A stretch of DNA of 45,123 nucleotides, from positions 1 through 45,123 of the forward strand of contig JAFEAR010000088.1 of assembly GCA_018266335.1 (NCBI GenBank). Direction: 5' to 3'. Made by a program: the position numbers and the translations under genes. Origin of the DNA: Bdellovibrionales bacterium. GTDB lineage: Bacteria > Bdellovibrionota > UBA2428. The notes under the pieces are model-generated. The model was given only the letters and a program-made list of their open reading frames with translations. It did no database searches and was not told the DNA's origin. Shown in pieces: positions 26,104 to 33,371 of this stretch; within the stretch, counting starts at the first letter, position 1; each line of letters begins with the position of its first letter.

Positions 26104-27330
26104 TCAGATCTTGGCTGGCTCTGGCGCAGTGGTTTTTCTACGAAAATGCCACAGCGTCAGGGCCAAGGCGCTAATGATCGCCGCCACCAAGTAGGCAACT
26201 CCCGGGAAATAAATCGAAGCGTCCGGGCGCGTGAAGCGTGCAAAAAGCGATGTATACAAGAGCGGCCCCACGATGGCCGTTAGGCTTGCAATCGACATGA
26301 GGCTTCCCTGCAACTCGCCTTGCTCCTCTGGCGGCGCGTCACGCGAAATGAGCGACTGCAGCGCCGGCGGCGAAATTCCCGTCAGCGCAAACAAGCCCAT
26401 CACCGCGTACATCATCCATCCCTGCGTAGCGAAGGCGAACAACAAAAAGCCCACAATGTAAAAGTAAAAACCCCAGTGCACCGAACGTGCTTCGCCCAAT
26501 TTTGGAATAATCACGCGCGTGAGCCCACCCTGCACCAAACCAATCGAAAGCCCCACGAAGGACAGCGACAAACCCACCTGCACCGAAGTCCAACCAAACT
26601 TGTGCTGGGTGTAGAGAGTCCAAATGCTGGGATGGGACTGCCCCGCAAGGAGCAACAACAAGTAAATCCAGATGAGCCACATGGGCGGCGAGGGACTCAA
26701 AATTTTTCGGAGCGAAGCAAGAGGATTCAACCGAGCCCCAGTAAAAGCGCGCCGCTTTGCGGGTGGCAAAGATTCAGGCAAAACAAAGAGGCCAAATACA
26801 AAGTTCAAAATATTTAGGACCGCTGCACCATAGAAGGGCACGTGCGATCCGTACGAACCCAACCAACCCCCCAGCATGGGCCCCAAAATAAAACCCATTC
26901 CCCATCCGGCACCAATCAAACCAAAATTAGTGGAACGATTGGAGTCGTTCGAAATATCGGCCATGTAGGAACTGGCCACGGTCATGCTGGCCCCCGTTAA
27001 GCCCGACACCACACGCCCCACAAAGAGCCATCCCAGATTCGGCGCCAGAGCCATGAGCAAGTAATCCAGTCCCGCACCCAGGAGCGAACAAAGCAAAATA
27101 ATTCTGCGTCCGAAGCGATCCGATAACGATCCCAGCACCGGCGACGCCACGAACTGCATCAGTGCGTACACGGAAATAAAGTAGCCAAAGTACTCATTCA
27201 CAAAAACCGGATCGGCGCTGAAGCGACGAATCACGTCCGGTAAAGTAGGAATAATGAGTCCCACCCCGATGGCATCTAGCAAAATAGTGCCCAAAATAAA
27301 CATCACACTGGGACTACGCTTGCTCGCCAC
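26104..27330 (-). CDS. MFS drug/metabolite efflux transporter (TetA-like)
   Basis: 408 aa inner-membrane antiporter with about 12 helices. Motif A reads GSLSDRFGRRIILL between helices 2 and 3, and motif C-like GWGMGFILGPMLGGWLG is in helix 5, as in the TCR/Tet and related drug efflux groups. DAIGVGLIIPTLPDVIR matches the N-terminal helix of TetA-like transporters. The substrate cannot be told from sequence. It is the last gene of the minus-strand operon ychJ-nitroreductase-yheT-MFS, starting 3 nt after yheT. Confidence 0.9.
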   Translation of the reverse strand: MASKRSPSVMFILGTILLDAIGVGLIIPTLPDVIRRFSADPVFVNEYFGYFISVYALMQFVASPVLGSLSDRFGRRIILLCSLLGAGLDYLLMALAPNLGWLFVGRVVSGLTGASMTVASSYMADISNDSNRSTNFGLIGAGWGMGFILGPMLGGWLGSYGSHVPFYGAAVLNILNFVFGLFVLPESLPPAKRRAFTGARLNPLASLRKILSPSPPMWLIWIYLLLLLAGQSHPSIWTLYTQHKFGWTSVQVGLSLSFVGLSIGLVQGGLTRVIIPKLGEARSVHWGFYFYIVGFLLFAFATQGWMMYAVMGLFALTGISPPALQSLISRDAPPEEQGELQGSLMSIASLTAIVGPLLYTSLFARFTRPDASIYFPGVAYLVAAIISALALTLWHFRRKTTAPEPAKI

Positions 27331-27333
27331 GAT

Positions 27334-28323
27334 TCACACCCCTCCCGGAAGAGCGCGCCGTAGCGCGCGATCCAACCAACGATCCAACTGCCTTGTGCGC
27401 TTATCGTAGGCCAAATACCCCATGTGGCCACCGGTGGCTTCGATGTGCAAGCGCACCGCGGGCGAGACTCTGGCGGCTTCGTAATCGGCTACGTGTACAA
27501 AGGGATCATCGCGTGCCGTTAATACGAGTGTAGGCACCGTAATGTCCGCTAATAAATCTTTTGTTGAACAGGTCGTATAGTAATCCTCGCGGCTCGCAAA
27601 TCCATTGAGCGGCGCCGTGAAGGCCGCATCAAACTCAAACAGGGTGCGAACCTTAGGTAGCTCACTATAACCGGGCAGCATGCCCAGGCGGTGCCGCAAG
27701 CGCATGTCCCGCACGCAATCGCGCAAAAAACGTTCGTCGTAAATGCGGTTAAGTCCACGCGATAAATTTTGGGCCGTGCGCTCCAAATTAATAGGAGCAT
27801 TCACGGCCACGGCACGATCGGGATACACGTCGCCACGCCGGCCCGACAACAAAAGTAGCAAAGCATTCGCGCTCAGGGAAAAACCAATGGCCAAGTGGAG
27901 CTTATCGGGAGCCCGATCTCGCCCCCATTTGATGGCCGCCGCTAAATCTTCGGCCCGGCCCGAGTGCTGCGTTTGCCGAGCCAAGCCGAAGCCCGCCCCC
28001 GCCCCCCGATGATTCACCAACAACACGCTATGCCCGAGCTCGTGCGCCAGGCGCGCTGTGCGCTGCATATAAGTAGAATCCGTAGACCCCGAAAGGCCAT
28101 GAAAAAGATAAACGACCGTAGAGCTCGCGCCCTCGAGCCAAAAACTGACTAAGCGATCGCCATCATTGAGCAAAATTTCGGTGTGCACGCCGAGAGAATC
28201 CAATTTAGGCGAAGGCAGCAAATGCCCCAGAATAGTTTGACGGTGCCCACCCCGTGCCCAGCGGGGCGGCTCGCAGGGTTCTACGGACCAATCCGCAAAG
28301 GGATGCCCCTCAAACAAGCTCAT
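27334..28323 (-). CDS. YheT-family alpha/beta hydrolase
   Basis: 329 aa. The family pattern is visible throughout: GGHRQTILGHLLP near the start, the oxyanion-strand motif YLFHGLSGSTDSTYM, VNHRGAG, the nucleophile elbow IGFSLSANALL, the acid in LTARDDPFV and the catalytic His in TGGHMGYL. YheT proteins are predicted esterases of uncertain substrate. The gene overlaps the end of the nitroreductase gene by 14 nt and is followed by the MFS gene after 3 nt. Confidence 0.9.
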   Translation of the reverse strand: MSLFEGHPFADWSVEPCEPPRWARGGHRQTILGHLLPSPKLDSLGVHTEILLNDGDRLVSFWLEGASSTVVYLFHGLSGSTDSTYMQRTARLAHELGHSVLLVNHRGAGAGFGLARQTQHSGRAEDLAAAIKWGRDRAPDKLHLAIGFSLSANALLLLLSGRRGDVYPDRAVAVNAPINLERTAQNLSRGLNRIYDERFLRDCVRDMRLRHRLGMLPGYSELPKVRTLFEFDAAFTAPLNGFASREDYYTTCSTKDLLADITVPTLVLTARDDPFVHVADYEAARVSPAVRLHIEATGGHMGYLAYDKRTRQLDRWLDRALRRALPGGV

Positions 28324-28999
28324 GCACGAACCAAGATTTATCGAAGCGCAGCTGAGGACCCCAAATTCCTGCGGGGTCGGCCTCGCCCACCGAACAAATC
28401 ATGACCACGCGATCGCCGCAGCGGAGGTCCAGAATTTTTTTGACCCGACTTTCATCGAAGCCCTCCATAGGACAGCTTGCAAAGCCCTGCGCCGCGATGG
28501 CGAGCATGAAATTTTCGGCGGCTAGCGCAGCCGATTTGACGGCCACTTCCTGTCGATCGCGCCGCGACCACGGAGTGCGCGCCATCGGCTTAAACAAACC
28601 CAGCACGTTAAACAGAAGCCATTTTACGGGTGCGAGCCACTGGTAACCATACAAAAAGGGAATGAGCTGGCCGTAATACTGAAACATTCGCTTGGCGGCT
28701 TTGGTCTCGCGCAGATGACGAAGCATTTCCTGCTGATTTCGGCGCCACACGCGCGGGGCAGCTACAATGGCCACCAACTCCTGCGCCGTGGCCGCTGCGC
28801 TCTGACCAAAACAAGCTTCAACCAACTTTTGCTTCTTGGCGGCATTGCGAACCCAATAAAACTGCCAGGTTTGCATGTTGGACGAGTTCGGCGCTAGCAA
28901 AGCGGCATCCAGTGCACGCTGGACCACTTCGCGTGGCACGGGTTTAGCGGTGTACTTACGAACGCTCCGCCGACTGCGAATGGCCTCAAAAAAATCCAT
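28310..28999 (-). CDS. Nitroreductase-family FMN oxidoreductase
   Basis: 229 aa from the ATG at 28999, which begins MDFFEAIRSRRSVRKYT, the standard nitroreductase N-terminus with FMN-phosphate-binding Arg residues. LLAPNSSNMQTWQFYWV is the next conserved block, and GFASCPMEGFDESRVKKIL and VMICSVGEADP are the C-terminal ones. It reduces nitro, quinone or similar substrates using NAD(P)H, but its substrate is unknown. An insert of hydrophobic character (about 110-150, YYGQLIPFLYGYQWL) is longer than usual. It follows ychJ by one base. Confidence 0.9.
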   Translation of the reverse strand: MDFFEAIRSRRSVRKYTAKPVPREVVQRALDAALLAPNSSNMQTWQFYWVRNAAKKQKLVEACFGQSAAATAQELVAIVAAPRVWRRNQQEMLRHLRETKAAKRMFQYYGQLIPFLYGYQWLAPVKWLLFNVLGLFKPMARTPWSRRDRQEVAVKSAALAAENFMLAIAAQGFASCPMEGFDESRVKKILDLRCGDRVVMICSVGEADPAGIWGPQLRFDKSWFVHELV

Positions 29000-29000
29000 G

Positions 29001-29393
29001 TTAGCCTGCCCTACCTTCCGAAAAATACCAACGCCCGCCTTCCCTGCGGAAAACCGAAAACTCGTGGTGCACGTGGCTCTCTCCACCCATATTAAAGTGA
29101 GCTTTGAATTCAACGAGTCCTTCAGCACCCTTCTCCGTGCTGTGCAAAATTTGCAGGCGTGTGAACTCGGCCTTCTCGGCCCACTCGCGATTCGCGGCGC
29201 GGTCGAAGTGCGGCCGAGTCTCCGGATCGGTCGTGTCCCAAATGTAGTCCAAATCTTTCAAACAAAAAGCGGTATAGCGCGAGCGCATCAGCGCTTCGGC
29301 CGAAGGCGCCGGCAAAGTACGATTGAGCATCGGCTCGCAACACTCCGCGAACAATTTGCCGCTATCGCAAAAGCACTTTTGAACCAGCCTCAT
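29001..29393 (-). CDS. ychJ: YchJ-family protein (SEC-C motif)
   Basis: 130 aa from the ATG at 29393. The N-terminal CFCDSGKLFAECCEP is a SEC-C-type zinc-binding motif, followed by AEALMRSRYTAFCLKDLDYIWDTTDP and the NTF2-like fold ending HHEFSVFRREGGRWYF, which match YchJ (UPF0225). Function is unknown. It opens a four-gene minus-strand operon. TATACT ends 8 nt upstream of the ATG and there is no Shine-Dalgarno. Confidence 0.9.
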   Translation of the reverse strand: MRLVQKCFCDSGKLFAECCEPMLNRTLPAPSAEALMRSRYTAFCLKDLDYIWDTTDPETRPHFDRAANREWAEKAEFTRLQILHSTEKGAEGLVEFKAHFNMGGESHVHHEFSVFRREGGRWYFSEGRAG

Positions 29394-29437
29394 AGTGCCC
29401 AAGTATAGATGACAAATTTCCAAAAATCCGGTGAAGT

Positions 29438-30685
29438 GTGGAGATGTCAACGTGCCTGCATGCAGCGCTCCTAGGATGCTCCCTCTTCGCCACCACCAGC
29501 GTTCATGCCAGCCACATTGCCGACTCCAACGCCTGCCACACGGAAGGCACCTACCAAATCCAAGTTCCCGTTTATCCGGACCATAAGAACTCTCCAAACT
29601 TTACTTACACCTTCGCCTACCAGCCCGGCACCGACCCCTCGCTTCCGGTCATCGTGCATCTCCCGGGTGGCCCCGGCGGCAGCTCCATCAATCAAGACTA
29701 TCGGGACTGGCTCGGTGTGCCCCACGAATTTGGCCTCGTAACGACCGACCCCCGCGGCGCCGGCTGCAATGACTTCGACGAAAACACCATCCCCAACGAC
29801 GCCCTCTCCACCGCTTACTTCGCAGCTGACATCGTCAGCGCTGTGCACGCTCTGAAGTTAAATCACTACGCTTTTTACGGTCACTCCTATGGCACCGAAC
29901 TGGCCACGGTCGCCGCGTACCTGGCAGAACACACGCTCCGCCAAGGGCCGGACTTTGTACTTTTCGAAGGCGTGCTAGGGAAATACTTCGCGCCCGACGC
30001 CATGAACGTGGGATTTGCAGATCAATGGAATCAAATTCGCTCCACGTTAAGGCCCGAAGCTCAACGCGCACTCGCTCAGCAAGACGTGCCCTTTGGCATG
30101 CCCATGAAGAACTGGATTAACTACGTCATGCAGCGCCTTTACCAAGGCACCGAAACCGCCGCCCACGACTACAACATCCTTCTCGCCCCCCGTGACAAGG
30201 CCGAACGCGATAGCCAGCGGTGGATTTTGGACCATATTGAAGCACCCACTCCGGATGGCCGAGTTTTTAAGAGTGTGGCCTGCCGTGAATTGCTTCCGGT
30301 GGGACAAAAGAAAATGCACTTTGCGCGCGGGCAAATGGATTTGATTCGCGACGACGATGGCAGCGAGCAGGACTGCCGCGGATGGGGCCCCATGAGCCAA
30401 CCCTTCGATTCGGCCCAGTTTCCGCTGCAGGCGCGGCTCTTTTACTTTAACTCCACCGACGATCCCTCCACCACGATGGAGCAGGCCCGCTATCACTTCG
30501 AGCACCAGCGGCGTGCCGCCCAGAGCACTTTCGTAAGCTCCACGGGGGCCGGTCACATGCCCCTGATTCAGGGCTTCAGCGACTGCAAACGGAATTTATT
30601 CTTGGAGATGGCACGCGAAGACGCCGACCTCCGAATGGTGCTGAACGAATGTCAGCGCCCCTCTAAAGTCGACGTCCAAAAATAA
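29438..30685 (+). CDS. Secreted alpha/beta hydrolase, prolyl aminopeptidase-like
   Basis: 415 aa. A signal peptide (about residues 3-24, ending VHA) exports it. VIVHLPGGPGGSS at 71-83 is the oxyanion-hole motif of proline iminopeptidase and tripeptidyl-aminopeptidase-type hydrolases. YGHSYGTE holds the nucleophile Ser150. A C-terminal GAGHMPLI carries the likely catalytic His. Several cysteines suggest disulfides. It may release amino acids or short peptides outside the cytoplasm. The start could be the GTG at 29438 or the ATG at 29444. Its stop is 4 nt before hairpin element B. Confidence 0.82.
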   Translation: MEMSTCLHAALLGCSLFATTSVHASHIADSNACHTEGTYQIQVPVYPDHKNSPNFTYTFAYQPGTDPSLPVIVHLPGGPGGSSINQDYRDWLGVPHEFGLVTTDPRGAGCNDFDENTIPNDALSTAYFAADIVSAVHALKLNHYAFYGHSYGTELATVAAYLAEHTLRQGPDFVLFEGVLGKYFAPDAMNVGFADQWNQIRSTLRPEAQRALAQQDVPFGMPMKNWINYVMQRLYQGTETAAHDYNILLAPRDKAERDSQRWILDHIEAPTPDGRVFKSVACRELLPVGQKKMHFARGQMDLIRDDDGSEQDCRGWGPMSQPFDSAQFPLQARLFYFNSTDDPSTTMEQARYHFEHQRRAAQSTFVSSTGAGHMPLIQGFSDCKRNLFLEMAREDADLRMVLNECQRPSKVDVQK

Positions 30686-30688
30686 TTT

Positions 30689-30792
30689 AGAGTGCGCAAC
30701 AAAATGGGCGCGGCCGCGAAGCGACCAAGGAGGCCATACAAGGTATGCGACGCGGGAGCGACAAAGGTCCCGGTCATTTTGTTACGCACTTT
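30689..30792. repeat. Long hairpin element B with conserved core
   Basis: Left arm 30689-30706 (AGAGTGCGCAACAAAATG) pairs with right arm 30775-30792 over 18 nt with two transition mismatches. The loop of about 68 nt includes CGCGGCCGCGAAG, GGAGGC-CATAC, AGCGACAAAGG and CCCG, matching element A at 7576-7675; the arms differ completely. Inside the core, CATAC-AAG-GTATG forms a small hairpin. Like element A, it lies precisely between two convergent genes (the secreted hydrolase and the DEAD-box helicase). It probably acts on transcripts from both sides. Confidence 0.82.
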
Positions 30793-32315
30793 TAGTAACG
30801 AGCGGGGCTCTTCCACGGACCGCGCGGGCCGTTGCTGCGGGGAGCGGGCTCGCGGTCGTCGTTGAAGCGGTGGTAGCCACTTCCGTGAGCACGGCGATCA
30901 TCGCCACCTTCGCGGCGATCGTCGCGGCGGAAACGCGGACGCGGGCGCGAATCGTCGCGCTGCTGCTGCGGACGCGGAGCCGAATTTTGCGCGGGACGAC
31001 CCAGCAAATTCTTTTCGGGCATCGCCAGCACATCCGGCAACATCATGGCCAAGAAGCGGCCCACGATTTCGTTGGCCGGCATTTCGCTTACGGTTTTAAC
31101 CCACTCGGGATCCATCAGTTCCATGGCGCGCGCAAAGTTAGGTTGCTCCAGGAAACGCGGCAGAATGGCCGAAGCCTTCTTAATGCCCACGTCCTTGCTG
31201 GAGGGAATCTTGCCCTGAATCATGCGACTCTTTGTCATGTGCTCAATACGCTCAATGATGCGGCGGTTAGCCGGCGTTACTAAGCTCATGGCCACGCCCG
31301 ACTTACCGCTGCGGGCAGTGCGGCCAATGCGATGCACGTAGCTGTCGAGTTCGCGGGGAATCGAGTAGTTCACCACGTGCGTGATGTCCTTCACGTCCAA
31401 CCCGCGCGCCGCAACGTCCGTGCAAATAAGCATTTGCACTTTACGCTCGCGGAAGAGCTGCATGGTGCGCTCGCGACTGCGCTGATCTTTATCACCGTGC
31501 AGGGAATCAACCTTGTAACCGCGATCGCTCAGGTACTGAGCCAAGTCGGCCACGAGCACTTTGGTTTGGCAAAAAATGAGACCGTAAAAATCGCTAGCCG
31601 CATCGATGAGCTTGCAAAGAATTTCGGGCTTATTGTGTTCGGCCGCAACATAATAGAGCTGCTCTACGTTCTCGGGGAGCATTTCTTTACGGTTCACCTG
31701 CACCTGGCGCGGCGAACGCAGATAGTTGTCGGCCACGCGGCGCACGTCAAAGCTCATGGTCGCCGAGAAGAGCCAAATGTTGCTCTCTTCGCGGGGCACG
31801 GTTTGAAGAATTTTTTCGAGTTCATCTTTGAAGCCCATCGAGATCATCTCGTCGGCTTCGTCCAAAATAACGGTGCGCAGACCACTCAGCACGAGCGTGC
31901 CGCGATCCAAGTGATCGATCACGCGGCCCGGCGTTCCCACCACAACCGAAGCGCCTTGCTTGAGGCCGTACACTTGATCGCCAAAGCTCGAGCCACCGTA
32001 CACGGCCACGGTGCGAATGCCCTTGTACTTGCCGAGCAGATTGATTTGCCCTGCCACCTGCAGCGCAAGTTCGCGCGTCGGGCAAAGCACCAGGGCTTGC
32101 ACGCCCTTCTTGCTCGGATCAATTCGCTCCAGCATGGGAATGCTAAAGGCCGCCGTTTTACCGGTGCCCGTTGCCGCGAGTCCTAAGAAGTCGGTGTCCA
32201 CCCCAAGCAACATCGGCAGCGCCTGCGCTTGAATAGGACTCGGCTTTTCGTAACCGAGTTCAGCGATGGCACGTTGGAGAGCGGGGCTGAGGGTAAGTTC
32301 GTTGAAAGATTCCAC
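30792..32315 (-). CDS. DEAD-box ATP-dependent RNA helicase (DeaD/CsdA-like)
   Basis: 507 aa. Unwinds RNA, typically for ribosome assembly or mRNA turnover. Motifs in order: Q motif YEKPSPIQAQALP, ATGTGKT, PTRELALQ, TPGRVID, DEAD (VILDEADEM), SAT, and in the second domain IFCQTK, TDVAARGLD and HRIGRTARSG. The C-terminal 90 residues are Arg/Asp/Gly-rich (RPRFRRDDRREGGDDRR) and bind RNA non-specifically. The start is a GTG at 32315. TATAAG sits 6 nt upstream; AAGG within it could also serve as a weak ribosome binding site. It converges on the secreted hydrolase at element B. Confidence 0.95.
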   Translation of the reverse strand: MESFNELTLSPALQRAIAELGYEKPSPIQAQALPMLLGVDTDFLGLAATGTGKTAAFSIPMLERIDPSKKGVQALVLCPTRELALQVAGQINLLGKYKGIRTVAVYGGSSFGDQVYGLKQGASVVVGTPGRVIDHLDRGTLVLSGLRTVILDEADEMISMGFKDELEKILQTVPREESNIWLFSATMSFDVRRVADNYLRSPRQVQVNRKEMLPENVEQLYYVAAEHNKPEILCKLIDAASDFYGLIFCQTKVLVADLAQYLSDRGYKVDSLHGDKDQRSRERTMQLFRERKVQMLICTDVAARGLDVKDITHVVNYSIPRELDSYVHRIGRTARSGKSGVAMSLVTPANRRIIERIEHMTKSRMIQGKIPSSKDVGIKKASAILPRFLEQPNFARAMELMDPEWVKTVSEMPANEIVGRFLAMMLPDVLAMPEKNLLGRPAQNSAPRPQQQRDDSRPRPRFRRDDRREGGDDRRAHGSGYHRFNDDREPAPRSNGPRGPWKSPARY

Positions 32316-32321
32316 GTGGGC

Positions 32322-32349
32322 CTTATACCCTATAGCCGCGCCGCAGCAA
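32322..32349 (-). promoter_or_regulatory. Candidate promoter of DEAD-box helicase
   Basis: On the minus strand TTGCTG (-35, 32349 to 32344), a 16-nt spacer and TATAAG (-10, 32327 to 32322) precede the GTG start by exactly 6 nt. A second hexamer, TATAGG, lies 7 nt further upstream. If TATAAG is used, the mRNA would be leaderless. Confidence 0.45.
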
Positions 32350-32431
32350 ATAGTTATTTTTAAAAGAAGAATTGCGCCACTAACCCGTTAATATCATGGA
32401 AAACCAGGGCCTAGCCGATAAGCCCTAAGCT

Positions 32432-32704
32432 ATGAGAAAACGCGCCAACATCCGCTTCCAGCCCGAAACCCTCACCGTGGCCAAAGTACGCCTACACACG
32501 AAGCAAAACGAGCCCTTCTTATCCGTGGTTCGCGATGAATGTTACCGGGGATGCAGTTTGATTCTGCAGAGTACGACCGGACTGCGGACGGGAATGTTTT
32601 GCCAGGTCAAAGCGGGGGAGCTGCCGGAACTCCCCGCCCGAGTCGCTTGGGTCGCGCCGCTCAAAGACGGCTTCATTAAGGCCGGATTCGAATACCTAGC
32701 CTAA
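32432..32704 (+). CDS. PilZ-like domain protein
   Basis: 90 aa, a single PilZ-type barrel. R4xxxR8 (RKRANIR) matches the first c-di-GMP-binding motif. The second motif, normally D/NxSxxG, appears as DECYRG (35-40) with Cys in place of Ser. The later pattern (GMFCQVKAGELPELPARVAWV ... GFIKAGFEYL) follows the PilZ strand order. It may bind c-di-GMP, but the altered residue makes that uncertain. It is divergent from the DEAD-box helicase and lacks a clear ribosome binding site. Its stop is 4 nt from the convergent secreted-protein gene. Confidence 0.7.
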   Translation: MRKRANIRFQPETLTVAKVRLHTKQNEPFLSVVRDECYRGCSLILQSTTGLRTGMFCQVKAGELPELPARVAWVAPLKDGFIKAGFEYLA

Positions 32705-32708
32705 TAAA

Positions 32709-33233
32709 TTAATAAAAGATTTCGGAGATCTCGTTAGCACCAAAGTACGAGCTTTGTTGCTGGTCGGCCGAGTTCGCCACGGACTCCGTCGTTACGTATT
32801 CCACTTGAACATTGTCGCGTGCATAAACTTCGCAAGTTGCCTGCGTAAAATCACGCACTCGAATTTCCATTTTTGTTCCATCCACTGCCCGTAAATCACG
32901 CTCGGCCAGAATAACGCGTACGTTGCAGCTATCTAACTGATCGCTCACAATTGGCAAGTCCAAGGTGCGATGCAACCGCCCGCTACTGCTTTCGCTCATG
33001 CTGGTATCTTCCAGCTCCAGACGCATCGCCGGGACCTGAGCATGGTCCGCAATCAGTAAGCTACCCTTGTCCACATTCTTAAGGGACGGATGTTCCGCGT
33101 CAAAACGAATAAGGGTTGCCGCACGAGTGGGCGAATCGGGTCCCGGAGGTGCAAAGCTGGCCGCCAGAGCGGGGGTCATACCGGAAAGCGAAAGCGCACC
33201 AAAAGTGGCGATGATTTTGTTTTTAAAGTTCAT
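32709..33233 (-). CDS. Secreted protein of unknown function
   Basis: 174 aa from the ATG at 33233, preceded by GGAGGAG. The signal peptide ends near PALAA (about residue 24). The mature protein is rich in Asp, Glu and Ser and contains two cysteines (LDSCNVRVI and QATCEVYARD) spaced so that a disulfide is possible. VRVILAERDLRAVDGTKMEIRV suggests beta strands. No family is recognised. It is divergent from the ABC-F gene. Confidence 0.75.
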   Translation of the reverse strand: MNFKNKIIATFGALSLSGMTPALAASFAPPGPDSPTRAATLIRFDAEHPSLKNVDKGSLLIADHAQVPAMRLELEDTSMSESSSGRLHRTLDLPIVSDQLDSCNVRVILAERDLRAVDGTKMEIRVRDFTQATCEVYARDNVQVEYVTTESVANSADQQQSSYFGANEISEIFY

Positions 33234-33251
33234 GATTAGTTCTCCTCCATG

Positions 33252-33265
33252 TGTGCTTGAGCACA
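33252..33265. promoter_or_regulatory. Inverted repeat near ribosome binding site
   Basis: TGTGCT-TG-AGCACA is a 6-bp inverted repeat with a 2-base centre. It sits about 10 nt upstream of the GGAGGAG of the secreted-protein gene (minus strand), within the 138-nt divergent region shared with the ABC-F gene. It could be an operator or a small leader hairpin. Confidence 0.35.
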
Positions 33266-33371
33266 TAGGAAAACGGTACACCCCGCCCGACTCCGGCCAT
33301 ATGAATATAAGTTAAAGAAAACGCAACGATTGTTGTTTGTGCACTGCGCGGCTTAGGTTAAATCCCCCTCC

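Noticed and set aside
31332..32186. 284-codon plus-strand frame inside the DEAD-box helicase
   Set aside because: It is antisense to an unambiguous helicase with all motifs. The product is His/Val-rich with no domain.
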